Positions 23,201 through 33,926 of a DNA stretch of 64,000 bases are shown here, piece by piece. The stretch's first letter is position 1. The number at the start of each line of letters is the position of its first letter. The notes below the pieces were generated by a model. The model searched no databases. It was not told where the DNA came from and saw only the letters and a list, made by a program, of their open reading frames with translations. Both the position numbers and the translations under genes were made by a program. Source of the stretch: Siphonodentalium dalli (Eukaryota; Mollusca; Scaphopoda; Gadilida; Siphonodentaliidae); NCBI GenBank assembly GCA_032622095.1, contig CP136061.1, positions 44,463,797-44,527,796 of the forward strand, read 5' to 3'.

Positions 23201-24496
23201 GGTGTGACTAAACACCGCCCGGACCAGCCCGGACCAGCCCGGACCAGCCCGGACCAGCCCAGCCCGGACCAGCCCGGACCCCCATATGGACTATATAAGT
23301 GATTGTAAGGCCAATATAAGTGCAGGAGTGTCATGGAAACCCACTCAGGGTAGCTATTAACCCTCAAAATGCCGGCATCGGCGAAAATGTTCGCCGCGAA
23401 ATGAAGCTAACAGCCCGGACGGCCCCTGCTGCGTCCAGGTGTGATTTTAGTATCCATACCTGTGCGGGGGTGTTAATGAAACCCAAATACGCACGGAGAG
23501 TGGTCAAGGTCAAACGGAAGTGCCGCTTATTAACCCCTAAACTTCCCAGATTCAGCCAGAATTAAAAAATTGCGCCCCCAATAAACAAATTCACAGCCCG
23601 GACCCCCTTAATGTCCTCGTACAATTTGTTAATTCTGGCTGAATCTGGGAAGTTTAGGGGTTAATAAGCGGCACTTCCGTTTGACCTTGACCACTCTCCG
23701 TGCGTATTTGGGTTTCATTAACACCCCCGCACAGGTATGGATACTAAAATCCCACTTGGACGCATCAGGGGCCGTCCGGGCTGTTAGCTTCATTTCACGG
23801 CGAACATTTTCGCGCCGATGCCGGCATTTTGAGGGTTAATAGCGACCCTGAGTGGGTTTCCATGACACCCCTGCACTTATATTGGCCTTACAATCACTCA
23901 TATAGTCCATATGGGGGTCCGGGCTGGACTGGGATGGTCCGGGCTGGTCCGGGCTGTCAGCGTCGTTATCGGTAAACATAATCGGCGATGGCGGCATTTT
24001 GGGGGTTAATTGCCAGGCATTCGTGGGCGACTCGCCCTTGTATCTTCGTGAGTGTAGTCGAGGGTAGTTCCATAACACATATGTAAGGAGTTATTAGATT
24101 TACGAGGACATTACGGGGGTCCGGGCTGTGAATTTGTTTATTGGGGGCGCAATTTTTTAATTCTGGCTGAATCTGGGAAGTTTAGGGGTTAATAAGCGGC
24201 ACTTCCGTTTGACCTTGACCACTCTCCGTGCGTATTTGGGTTTCATTAACACCCCCGCACAGGTATGGATACTAAAATCACACCTGGACGCAGCAGGGGC
24301 GGTCCGGGCTGTTAGCTTCATTTCGCGGCGAACATTTTCGCCGATGCCGGCATTTTGAGGGTTAATAGCGACCCTGAGTGGGTTTCCATGACACCCTACA
24401 CTTATATTGGCCTTACAATCACTTATATAGTCCATATGGGGGGTCCGGGCTGGTCCGGGCTGGTCCGGGCTGGTCCGGGCGGTGTTTAGTCACACC
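23201..24496. mobile_element. Three-armed GC-rich foldback element inside the LINE
   Basis: Termini are exact inverted repeats GGTGTGACTAAACACC (23201-23216; complement 24481-24496), followed by tandem ~10-bp units CCGGACCAGC. Arm 1 (about 23201-23620) is repeated in inverse at 23620-23945 (arm 2) and again in inverse at about 24095-24496 (arm 3), so arm 1 can pair with either. A ~150-bp spacer (23946-24095) holds a degraded partial arm (GGCGATGGCGGCATTTTG). The GC content is clearly higher than in the flanking LINE. Open frames on both strands (for instance 23320-23565 and its mirror at 24157-24435) are identical peptides caused by the inversion. No transposase, and no clear target duplication. 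Confidence 0.85.
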
Positions 24497-24614
24497 GACT
24501 ATGAGCGAACTACTTAATCAGAAAAATCCAACAAGCCTATACGACGACTATGTGATTTTATTAAAATTGTTAACCGCGAACTATCGAATATTGAATGATT
24601 ATAATATATAATAT
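24497..24614 (+). pseudogene. LINE ORF2 C-terminal tail after the insertion
   Basis: Reads MSELLNQKNPTSLYDDYVIL and on to NYRILNDYNI followed by a stop. This is the expected terminal helix of the LINE protein whose earlier part ends at about 23192. The separation by exactly one foldback element indicates insertion into the LINE coding region. Confidence 0.75.
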
Positions 24615-24960
24615 TGAAGCGATTGTAATACTCCATATGGTATTATAAAGATAACTTGAATATGTAGTATTGATACACTGATAACTAACTCTGTGTGTGT
24701 ATGTGTGCACAAAATGTATATGTTCACTTCTAGATATATTATTACTATTAATGAATAATGTTATATATATAGCAATGACAGTGCTATTATATTTATTTCT
24801 AATGTGTTTATTGGTATTTATTTATAATGTGTTTATTTATATTTATTTATAATAATGTGTATAATATGCTTATATATGTACCATAATATATGTAAATAGT
24901 GTACAAATGTTATCTCGATACCTATGTATTATAGGTCATCAGAATAAAGAATTGAATTGA

Positions 24961-25629
24961 GTCAGAAAGGCGGTCATGAGTCGCCTGATCCATTTAAAAA
25001 TGTCAAATTAGTCTCCATCCTAGAATAAATTGCACTATTTGTTAAATAACTGGGGTTATAGGTTTGAAGAAATTTCCAATAGCTTCGTAAGGGTATAATT
25101 GCAACCTCCTGGACTTGGGGATTTTTTATAAAATATGGTTGTAAACTCCAATAGCTGAAAGCTAAGGGTATAATTGCACCTCCTGAACTTGGAGACTTTT
25201 TATAATATGGTTGTAAACTCCAAATTAGACAACTCCTCCAGTAGAGACCCTATAGCCATGACCTTGGCTGCATGAATTCGGTGCATTCGTGGGAATGCAT
25301 ACCGATAGACTGGCAACATTATATACAAAATAATAAAGTGTGGGGTGCCAGGAACAGAGATACTCAAACGATTCGCGCCGTAATCGAAGACGCGATATTG
25401 CAAGAATTGTTCATCCACGAGTAATTATTGGGATACATTTAGCTGTGTGCTATATGTGAATCTATATGTGTGTTCGATTCCCATTCCATAATTACACCGT
25501 CATTCTAAAATTAGCACCGATGATCCTATTTTCTGCGCATCTCCTATAGCGATGGCATATTAGTGCGTTTGTTTTAATATTGCACTGCCAGGGGTTGTGA
25601 CACGTACCTATATACCAGTGATACCAATC
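24961..25629. other. Non-coding with a short direct duplication
   Basis: About 60 bp is duplicated in tandem near 25083-25145 and 25151-25215 (GGGTATAATTGCA(A)CCTCCT ... ATATGGTTGTAAACTCCA). No gene recognised. Confidence 0.55.
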
Positions 25630-25764
25630 ATGCTATAGTTATTTTGAAGTGAGGGCAAACAAATGCATAAATTTATGCAATTTGTATATGTGCATAATTT
25701 CTATTTTCTATTTATCATCGTATCATACCATACAACATCACATATTTCAGATCAATATCTTACT

Positions 25765-26176
25765 TTAACCAACAAATCGGCCAAAAACGCCCAAATAAAG
25801 CTTCAACAGTCTAAAATATCTTCGGTCTGTCTCAATAACACCATACAAATATGGATATCATTGGAACCGGTTCATTGACCACATTGTGATGGTTACAGTT
25901 ATGCCCTGTGCCAATGCATTCTCTTATATATGCGAGTCGACCATAGGTCGCCTCGCATATATAAGATAATGCATTGGCCTAAAATTCTTTAACAATTTTA
26001 TAATTTTCTTTTTTTAACAATTTTTATAATATTTTTCTACATTATTTGACAATTTTATCATTTTTAATATGTGTTAAGCCAATGCATTCTCTTATAATTG
26101 CGAGGCGACCTATGGTCGACTCACATACATAAGAGAATGCATTGGCACAGGGCCGTTCTGTTGGGTAAAGGGTTAA
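25765..26176 (+). mobile_element. TTAA MITE, family A, copy 1
   Basis: Right end TTGGGTAAAGGGTTAA. The left end is TTAACCAACAAATCGGCC, lacking about 8 bp of the usual TIR TTAACCCTTTACCCAACA. Two palindromic cassettes in inverse orientation (about 25912-25978 and 26088-26153) flank a T-rich spacer. It inserted at the TTAA that is unfilled in L copy 1 (21446-21449). The frame at 25663-25878 crosses its border and is not a gene. Confidence 0.85.
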
Positions 26177-26357
26177 CCCCCAATATTGTGCGATTGTATG
26201 ACATAGATAATGCTGTCTATTATCAATCTGGTTTTAAAGATACATAGCATTGGTATATATTGAGTTTCACGTAAAGGGCACGTAGATATGGATATAATTA
26301 AATATATCCGCAAACGTTTTATTTCGAATAAAATTTAGGCGTGAATTTCACGTATAT

Positions 26358-26915
26358 CAGGGGGGGGGGGGTCGGAAAAAAAATTCAGGCACGTATGGCA
26401 TTTTTTCCCTTTCGATCATTTTTTGTACCCACCCACCCCCACCGCCAAATTTGTTTCCGTTTTCGGCAGTTTTTTCCGACCATTTTTTGACACCCACCCC
26501 CCCTTTTAACACTAAAACAGAGATTTGCGGGGGGAAATTCACTGTAAACAGCTGTATATGAACTTCTGTGCATACTATTATCATGGATGTTAACATGGAC
26601 ATGTAAATAGGAATGAGTCATTTTGAAGTCATTCGGCCAAAAAAACATGGCCGCCAGCGGCCATCTTGGATTTCAAAATTTGCAACAAAATACAACACGA
26701 TAACTGCCTGCAGTCAGTTTACCAGTTAGAATTACATTATTTCTCTCATTCAAAGTGGTTTTGAAGCCCAACTCATTGCCAAAACACTAAAAAAACAAGC
26801 AGGAAATTTGTTTTTTAGTTGCGGAAAAAATTTGCTTGTTGGTGGCTTTGACCACCCACCCACCCCGGCATACGTGCCGGAATTTTTGTTTTCACCCCCC
26901 CCCCCCCCCCCCCTG
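26358..26915 (-). mobile_element. G/C-run-ended element F, copy 3
   Basis: Starts CAGGGG as a long G-run and ends as a C-run closing CCCCTG. Next inside are TIR-like strings with GGCACGTATG on both sides. A 7-bp direct repeat CGTATAT flanks it (26351-26357, 26916-26922), and L copy 1 shows the unfilled site. The interior is the reverse of F1 and F2 (GCGGCCATCTTGGATTTC). Confidence 0.8.
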
Positions 26916-27069
26916 CGTATATTGGAAATTTAAAGCATCCATGCATAATCGTGTTATTCCGAATATAAATGTATAGTTTATGGCATGTATATAAGGGGGG
27001 ATGACATGTTTGAGCGATGGTATATGTGACCCGCCATATCAAATCCAGTCGGAAGTCGGGATTTTTTTA

Positions 27070-27384
27070 CCCTGTGCCAATGCATTCTCTTATATATGCG
27101 AGTCGACCATAGGTAGCCTCGCATATATAAGAGAATGCATTGGCTTAACAATTTTTTATCATTTTTTTTAAATAAATGTTTCTTACAATATTTAGGACAT
27201 AAAATACAAAACATCCATTACCCTGCAGGGAGCCCCACACATATATAGAAGCATAAATAAGAGTGTCGTCTGCTCATGTTTCTCTGGGGCTCTGTATGGG
27301 TGAAATTATAAAATTGTTAAAGAATACAAGAACAAATTATTAAAATTGTAAAAAATTGTTAGGCCAATGCATTCTCTTATATAT
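27070..27384. mobile_element. Repeat Q with palindromic cassettes, copy 1
   Basis: Begins with a full cassette (about 27077-27146; CCCTGTGCCAATGCATTCTC to GAATGCATTGGC), then a body shared with 53500-53828 (CATTACCCTGCAGGGAGCCC, GGGGCTCTGTATGGG), and a second cassette whose right half is lost at the junction with the D element at 27390. No TTAA ends are visible, so Q is a third setting for the cassette. Confidence 0.75.
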
Positions 27385-27389
27385 AGAGA

Positions 27390-27608
27390 CACAGTAATAC
27401 CCTAATTAATCGACTCCATAACCACAGCAGAATTATGGGTAATTTTTCAGGATTTATAGTCGGAAATATGGCTTGTTGCCATTCATCGGAAAGCTCTCGG
27501 GGAGAGCTTTCCGATGAATGGCAGCAAGCCATATTTCCGACTAAATCCTGGAAAATTACCCATAATTCTGATGTGGTTATGGAGTCGATTAATTAGGGCA
27601 TTACTGTA
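27390..27608. mobile_element. TA palindromic MITE, family D, copy 3
   Basis: Nearly perfect palindrome from CAGTAATACCCTAATTAATC to GGGCATTACTG-TA, with centre GAAAGCTCTCGGGGAGAGCTTTC. The left TA is CA, probably one substitution. It sits in the centre of a cassette of Q copy 1: TTATATA lies on its left and AGAGAAT on its right. Confidence 0.85.
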
Positions 27609-27790
27609 GAGAATATGGAGAATGTGACATTATCATCTGGAGCTTTCATGCCCATCTGTTTACTCTACAGTGAAGGTATTCTGGTAATGAAATTACAAGA
27701 AACTAATGATCTTTGTGCTGATTTCCCAATACAAGACATCGTGACGAACAGGGAAATAATCTGCTGTAACACCTCCGCTGTGTGGGTTTC

Positions 27791-28227
27791 CAAGCCTTGA
27801 AATAGTGTCTCTATCATTTGCGCAATGAGGTCCCCAGAGGGTGAATTGAGTGATGCTATCCTGCACGATGGGCTAGCATCACCAATTTCACCCTCTGTGA
27901 ATTTCATTCTGCTTAGGCCTCAACGGCTATGGGAGACATAGGATCGGATTGAAGTTCCCCAGTTGAATGTGATGTTCACACATTAGTTACATCGATTAAG
28001 TATTTTATTTTCTGCAAATTTAGGGGTATAGAAAGTGAACAGAAGCAGCTAAATCAATGTTAATTTTCGACTACATATAGATACTTCCCAGTAGATGAGG
28101 CCTATGCAGAATGAGGTCGAGAAAATGTGACTTTGGTAATGCTAGCCCGCTGTACGGGATAGCCTCACTAATTTCACCCTCTGGGAACCTCATTCTGTAG
28201 ATGACAGACACACTATTTCAAGGCATG
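27791..28227. mobile_element. hAT-like MITE, family E, copy 1
   Basis: TIRs CAAGCCTTGAAATAGTGT (left) and CATGCCTTGAAATAGTGT (right, complement) are flanked by an exact 8-bp duplication TGGGTTTC (27783-27790, 28228-28235). Each subterminal arm holds an inner hairpin (AGAGGGTGAATT ... AATTTCACCCTCT). An 8-bp duplication is the hAT mark; no transposase is present. Confidence 0.85.
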
Positions 28228-28500
28228 TGGGTTTCAGGTAGCAAATAGACTTTTAAGGTGGTAACGATGTGACTAATTTTACCACCCTCACATAAATCTC
28301 AATTTCGTACAGATGGAAATAGCATGGGTTTGTTTTAAGACTCAATAGCATAACAAAGTACAGAATTAGAGTGGTGACATGAACATTTATACAAGGACAT
28401 TTATATACATATGTGCCGCGATGGCGGTTAAATTGGTATACTGCGGCGCAAAAGCTGGTTCACTATATATTTAAAAATCGTTAGTCTAAGTAAACCATCA

Positions 28501-28813
28501 TCGTCGCCATCCCCATTGTCGTCGTCGTCATCATCCATCATCATCATCATCGTCATCATCATCTTCACCACCATCATCAGCAGCATCGTCAACATCGTCT
28601 ATATCATGTCAGTCGTCGTTGTAGTTGTCGCAATCTTAGTCGTCGTCATTCCAGTCATCATCATCATCACCATCGGTATCGTCATCACCACCACCACCAC
28701 ATCTTACCATCACCATTATCAGCATCATCATCATTACCATCATCATCGGCATCGTATACCATCATATCATCTTCAATGTTGTCGCCGTCAATATCGTCAT
28801 TGTCTTCGTCGTC
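28501..28813 (+). repeat. Trinucleotide microsatellite (ATC/GTC)
   Basis: About 310 bp built from interrupted CAT, CGT, CAC and CAG triplets. The 111-codon frame at 28516-28851 (poly-Ser, Ile, Val, His) is a by-product. Confidence 0.9.
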
Positions 28814-28858
28814 TAATAAAAATAATTGATGCTATTGAACTGCATTCCTAGCCTATAC

Positions 28859-29033
28859 TACAGTAATGCCCAAGTAGGATTTAGTCGGAAATATGGCTTG
28901 TTGCCATTCATCGGAAAGCTCTCGCCGAGAGCTTTCCGATGAATGGCAACAAGCCATATTTCCGACTAAATCCTGAAAAATTACCCATAATTCTGCTGTG
29001 GTTAAGTGGTCAATTACTTTGGGCATTACTGTA
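28859..29033. mobile_element. TA palindromic MITE, family D, copy 4
   Basis: TA-CAGTAATGCCCAAGTAGGA to GGGCATTACTG-TA. The left arm lost about 45 bp (the CCACAGCAGAATTATGGGTA part); the right arm is complete. Confidence 0.9.
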
Positions 29034-29300
29034 TACACATTTTATGAGATATGTTACTTTTGATGTTTAAAGGGAGATAACTCATGACTCAGAATAGGTG
29101 ACATGTTTTTCATCACCAGGTTTTTTTTTCTAAAAAATAAATAAAATTGAACTTCGAGTTTAAATATGAAAATCACAAAACAAAAAACTGAAATGTGATA
29201 TTTCTGTCTAGTATTATACGCACTGGTTTATCAGCTCAAATAAATATATTTTTGTCCTGAAAACTAGAAGGTATAATTTGGGAAAAATTATGCCTTATAT

Positions 29301-30488
29301 TGTAAAAATAACATTTGTTATTACATGCCCATGTGTGATTTACCTTGAATTCTCGATTGATTATAACCGATAATTTCACAAGTGTATTATGTCACTTTAA
29401 CTAGCGCCTTATATGTATGCATACGCGCGATCGGAATATATGCATCATTGGTATAATGACGGTGTTATTCGGAGTTCTGGTAAATCCGATGTTTATAGTG
29501 GACTGCATGCAATAATCAGAATAATCACTTGATTGAACAAGTGACGTGAAATAATTCATTCGAGGCAGGGACTATTTTGTAAAGGAAGTGTATAGTGTAT
29601 ATCCACGGGTATTAAACTTACGCCATGACGTCACAGCATTCATTACTCGTGACGTACTATGCCGTTTTGATTCTTCTGCAATGGCGACAACGCTAAGTTT
29701 TGACGATGGGGACTTCCCTTGCCTATAATGATACAAATACTCTACAGGTCTGCACGTGGTACATACTCACGGGTTTTTAATCTGTGTTTCCCCAAATGTC
29801 ATACTTAGGCTAAACGATGCACACAGTCTAGAATATCAAGTTCAGTTCGGCTGAAATTCAGAGAATAGCACAAGCAACGTCCGTTATTCCTATATATAGA
29901 GGTTGGAAACAAGTTTCTAATCTGTTTTCGTGATGCATATCTTATGTAGGCTACTAAATGTGTGCATGGACATCACTGCCTCTCATGAATTGTTTCACGT
30001 CACCATTTAAATCAAGTGATTATTATCTATATTTCATAGAAAATAAACCGATGCTTTCACTAACTAACTGTTCTAAAGTGCATGTCATCGAATCTATTAG
30101 TTTGATTATGATTTTTTTTAAAGTAACCGGTAACAGATGCACATTATTAGTTTCTTCACAAAAAAACTTAAGTATCTTCCACCTTAAGAAGCGAACTCAG
30201 TGGGACTACAGAACTGCCAAGCAGTCATGGTGCTCCTATTTGATGGATGTTTATTTGATAGATGTTTTGCATACAAGAACTCGGAACACAACAAACAACT
30301 CATAATTGCAAAGCAAGCATATGATGTACTTTTGTGTTTGGGGTTCATGCATGCCCTTGTGGCTGATCATAGTATACTGTGTATCTCATTACCTATATGT
30401 TTCCCATGAGTTCTGAGAATAAATATTTCAATTGTGTGCAATACAAGATCATCATCGTCGTCATCGACATCGTCATCAACCTCATATA
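29301..30488. other. Non-coding, no convincing gene
   Basis: The 115-codon frame at 29958-30305 has no recognisable domain or clear coding bias. A polyadenylation-like AATAAA lies near 30420, followed by a short ATC/GTC run at 30449-30477. Confidence 0.4.
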
Positions 30489-30701
30489 CATATTTCATAG
30501 TATTTTGGCAGCAACGAGCATATGCTATATCACTTTTAAAACAAGCTGATACCTCATCTGTGTCACAGTTGTTTGCTCTAACATTCTGACCAACGTCTCC
30601 TAGATGTATGGACTTGTGTATTCCACCAACCTCCGACTGGCAACTTTGGTCAGAATGTTATAGAAAACTACTGAGTATTTCGGAACAAATAAGGTATTCA
30701 A
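30489..30701 (+). repeat. Repeat N, copy 1 (direct duplication)
   Basis: Matches 31363-31592 in the same orientation (start ACATATTTCATAGTATTTTG, end CGGAACAAATA). Each copy holds a small inverted repeat ACATTCTGACCAACG ... TTGGTCAGAATGT. Confidence 0.9.
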
Positions 30702-31362
30702 CACATACCAACACATCTTTCCATATTATGATATCACTACTATCACTAGCTGAAACAGACTCCCTTCGTTAGCCTTTATTTAACGGCGTATATGGGCACG
30801 TGGATCACATTTAGATATTTTTAAACATTCTGATTTTTTTAAATTGAACAAAATCCGAATTTAAATAATGGTTTTTATAGTTTTTTTTTAATTTTATTTT
30901 TTTTTAGATTCAACTCCTTGCTCAATTTAACGAATACAAAAATATTTGTTTTAATAAAAATCCGCCGGGGTGCCCCGAGACACCACACCAAAGTTGGTTG
31001 AAATCGGTCCAGGGGTCTGGGGGGGGGGAATCGCGAACAGAGAGACGGACAAACATATCATATTCTTTATAAGAATAAATTTCACCAGGAAATGCACGTA
31101 ACAACCACCGATCCCCGGAAATCAACTGACAAACCTGTGAAGAATGGAAGACTTATGGCGGCCAAATGAGGTTGCACCTTACCAACTGAGCCACACATGG
31201 TAACTTTAACTAACATGTCCATCTTAATAAACCTATGACACCTTATCGATCGAAAACAAAAAATGTTAACGGACGGCTAGACGGACGGACGGATGGTATG
31301 ACTGATTACATAATACGATTTATGTTCAAAGGTCGTATAAAAAGGTAGTAAACTAGGATATG
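30702..31362. other. Repeat-like non-coding sequence, possible SINE trace
   Basis: Contains GAGACGGACAAACATATCAT near 31040 and an ACGGACGG run near 31267, both typical of dispersed repeats. On the minus strand at 31178-31194 is TGGCTCAGTTGGTAAGG, like a tRNA-derived A box, but I found no matching B box. Confidence 0.4.
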
Positions 31363-31592
31363 ACATATTTCATAGTATTTTGGCAGCAACGAGCATAACG
31401 AGCATATGCTATATTATTTTTCAAAAAAACTGATTGCTCATTTGTGTCTAAACTCACAGTTGTTTGCTCTAACATTCTGACAAACGTCTCCTATATGTAT
31501 GGACTGGTGTATTCCACTAACCTCCGACTGGCAACTTTGGTCATAATGTTATAGAAAACTACTGAGTATTTCGGAACAAATAGGGTATCAAC
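31363..31592 (+). repeat. Repeat N, copy 2
   Basis: Second copy of 30489-30701, with a short internal repeat (AACGAGCAT duplicated). Confidence 0.9.
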
Positions 31593-31775
31593 TTGTTTTT
31601 AAAATAATCTAGCATATGCTCGTAACAGTTATGTTTTGTGTCAGTTACTCATATATTATGTTTTGTACATTTGTGCTCGCCCATTTTGAATGCGTTTTAC
31701 TCGAAACTTCGAAACCACGTGATTCCATTCCGTGGTATAAGCGGGAGGCTAACACATTGCATGCATGTATCAGGA

Positions 31776-32285
31776 CACGTTTCTCTGTTTCTTGGCGGGG
31801 TTTGTGGTATAGGAATCAGGGATCTAAATGTGTTCCAGAGTCGGGGAGCGAGTACACCGTGGAATGCTAAAGGTGAAGGTAACTGAAGAATGACCTTCAC
31901 CTGATACATGCGCGCGACACGTTATTAAAGGGTGACATCGCGTTTAGTTGATTTGTACATCATATATAAATAATTTAAACTGGTGAATTAATGGGGGAAT
32001 AGATTTTTGTGAACGGGAAATTTATTTAACTAGCTGCTGTAGTTCTGGGTTTTTCCAGATCAAATTTGGATGTGGGATAGCCCTGTCGTACACTTGGTGA
32101 TTTATTTTAAAAAGTAAACATATGACCTATGATTTTTCTTGCATTTTCGTTATCAACTGGTGTCAATCTAGCTGGGTAAACATCACTGGTACGGCCTGCA
32201 GGCTTCAATTCAGTGCATTTGGCCGAAACGTTCACACTGTCGCCTATGGGAAACCATTTAGTTCAGTGATTCCTATATACGGGCA
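31776..32285 (-). mobile_element. Repeat J with LINE-like C-terminal motif, copy 2
   Basis: Reverse of 6191-6672. The minus-strand frame at 31697-31909 reads MYQVKVILQLPSPLAFHGVL then APRLWNTFRSLIPI, matching copy 1 residue for residue at most positions. Substitutions between the copies are partly silent (for example in the LQLPS codons), compatible with decay of a once coding sequence. Confidence 0.6.
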
Positions 32286-32408
32286 ATGGACAGATTTCTC
32301 AGTGAAATTACCCCCTCCGTGCATGCTTTCCGTCTCCAAACAAACTGATATCGTCGCAGTGTCGTCTGGCAGATGAAACAACGGTAAACCACAAAACACT
32401 AAACCAAA

Positions 32409-32537
32409 TCATCACCATCGTCATCGTCGCGATCATCATCATCATCATCATCATCATCACCATCATCATCATCGTCGCCATCATCATCATCATCAACATC
32501 ACCATTGTCATCATTATCGTTGTCGTCATCGTCGTAG
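32409..32537 (+). repeat. Trinucleotide microsatellite (ATC)n
   Basis: Interrupted CAT/CGT/CAC triplets. The Met-rich minus-strand frame (32308-32571) is a consequence. Confidence 0.9.
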
Positions 32538-33043
32538 CTTCAACAAACACGTTCAGTGCCCCTAATAACACATTGATTGAACTATTGACTTTGTAAATAA
32601 GATATCGAACAGATCTATCGATTAGTGCTTGTTTTGGATCATATTGATGTCTTTGTGGGTTATGACCGGCAACTCACCCATATGTAAGTGGTAACGTGAT
32701 ACAACTCTTCGTCTACATACAACAGTATCAAATTAAAGATCAATAGGTCGCCCTTAACATATTCTATAAACTAGTATATTAGTAGCCATGTTCATTCCCA
32801 CGTATCTGTAGCTTGTAATGCGCGTTGCTACTGACAGCGAAGGTCACCTGACTCAGGTGATCATTTCGCCTACACGTACAAAGTAAACTGTATTTTGTCC
32901 AACGTGTAGCATAAGAAACTTGTAGCGAAAAGGACTACTCCAATCTTCTGATAACCGAATGAGATATATCAACTGGGCTGACAGAGATTTGCATGCGTGG
33001 AAAGACTTAAAGACACAAAATCCGATTAAGCGCCCCTCAATCT
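32538..33043. other. Non-coding flank of the Helitron array
   Basis: No gene or repeat recognised. The Helitron array starts at its right border. Confidence 0.4.
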
Positions 33044-33926
33044 TCTACTATATATTTTGAGACTTCCGTATATATATGTGTGTGTGGGTACTTTATAGAA
33101 TCGAAAACGACTGGTCCGATCGAGCTCAAACTTCGTATATAAGGGTAAAAAGCCACGGGGATCGTCCACGTCGCATTTTGGACAAGCTCTGAGCACTCAT
33201 TCTCTACTCCCAATCAATAAAATCACCGCAAACACGGCGGGGGTCAATAGCGTTGATAGTTAAAGAGCGTTCCTATCCGTAGTTGCATGATAAAGAGCGT
33301 GTGTGCGTAAGCAGCGTAATGTGATTCTTACGTCTGGGTCTGGGCGTGTGCGTTAGTATACAGACATGAGCGTGTTGTGTGATTCTTACGTACTTAGGGC
33401 TTCCTAGGAATGCGGATCCGGTCAGTTTTTTCCGCCCTAGGTGATCTTCACCGTGAAACGGGTACCATATATGTGTGTGTCCTTTATAGACTCGAACTGA
33501 TTGAGCTCAAACTTGCTACATACGGGAAGTGTCGTGGACCGGTTAAATTGTGACCCCGACCTGACCTTTACCTTGAAAATGATGAATTCAAGGTCAAATC
33601 GTGTTGTGTGATTCTTTCGTACTTACGCGGATCGGGTCAGTTTTTCCGCCCTAGGTGATCTTCATCTTGAAACGGATACCCACAAATGATATATATGTGT
33701 GTGTCCTTTATAGATTCGAACTGATTGAGCTCAAACTTGCTACCTACGGGAAGTGTCGTGGACGGGTTAAATTGTGATCCCGACCTGACCTTGACCTTGA
33801 AAATGATCAATTCAAGGTCAAATCGGGTAAAAAAAAAAAATTAAATTCACAAATTAAAAATAATTAAATTTTTTTTAAATTGTCATGTTTCTGACGAACG
33901 CCGCCAGTGGCGGGCTAACATGCTAG
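33044..33926 (+). mobile_element. Helitron-like unit U1 (type alpha)
   Basis: 5' end TCTACTATATATTTTGAGAC. 3' end: hairpin CCGCCAGTGGCGG then GCTAACATG and CTAG followed by T. A TC start, a short GC-rich hairpin about 10 bp before a CTRR end and a T downstream are Helitron marks. An internal segment of about 230 bp with GAGCTCAAACTTGCTAC and GACCTTGAAAATGATSAATT occurs twice in tandem. No Rep or helicase is encoded, so it is non-autonomous. Confidence 0.75.

Larger units (their letters stand above)
22413..24960 (+). mobile_element. 5'-truncated LINE, split by a foldback element
   Basis: The left part, 22413-23200, encodes the post-reverse-transcriptase region. The right part, 24497-24960, encodes the protein C-terminus and a 3' UTR ending AATAAAGAATTGAATTGA, a typical LINE tail. 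The intervening 1.3 kb is the foldback at 23201-24496. The left border is approximate and no target duplication was found. No reverse transcriptase catalytic motif remains, so it cannot move by itself. Confidence 0.85.
25630..26995 (+). repeat. Repeat L, copy 2 (carries A1 and F3)
   Basis: Colinear with 21325-21645 apart from two inserted elements at 25765-26176 and 26358-26915. After F3 the match resumes with GGAAATTTAAAGCATCCATG and ends at about GAATATAAATGT. Confidence 0.75.
28236..29300. repeat. Repeat G, copy 1, with microsatellite and D4 inside
   Basis: Resembles 58823-59170: both start near AATTTTACYNCCCTCACATA, contain TTGATGCYAYTGAACTGCATT, and end in AT-rich sequence with TGGTTTATYAGYTCAAA. 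In this copy a (CAT/CGT) microsatellite and a D element lie between those landmarks. Confidence 0.6.

Noticed and set aside
23320-24435. Identical 80-90 residue frames on opposite strands as paired genes
   Set aside because: Identity results from the inverted arms of the foldback element; no domain recognised.
28516-28851. Ser/Ile/Val/His-rich 111-codon frame
   Set aside because: Lies on an ATC/GTC microsatellite with no flanking coding signal.
31178-31194. Second tRNA-derived SINE or tRNA gene
   Set aside because: An A-box-like string is present on the minus strand but no B box at the right distance and no cloverleaf could be drawn.
30489-31592. Repeat N copies as LTRs of a retrotransposon
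   Set aside because: The 660 bp between them show no gag-pol coding, primer-binding site or polypurine tract, and the copies lack TG...CA ends.
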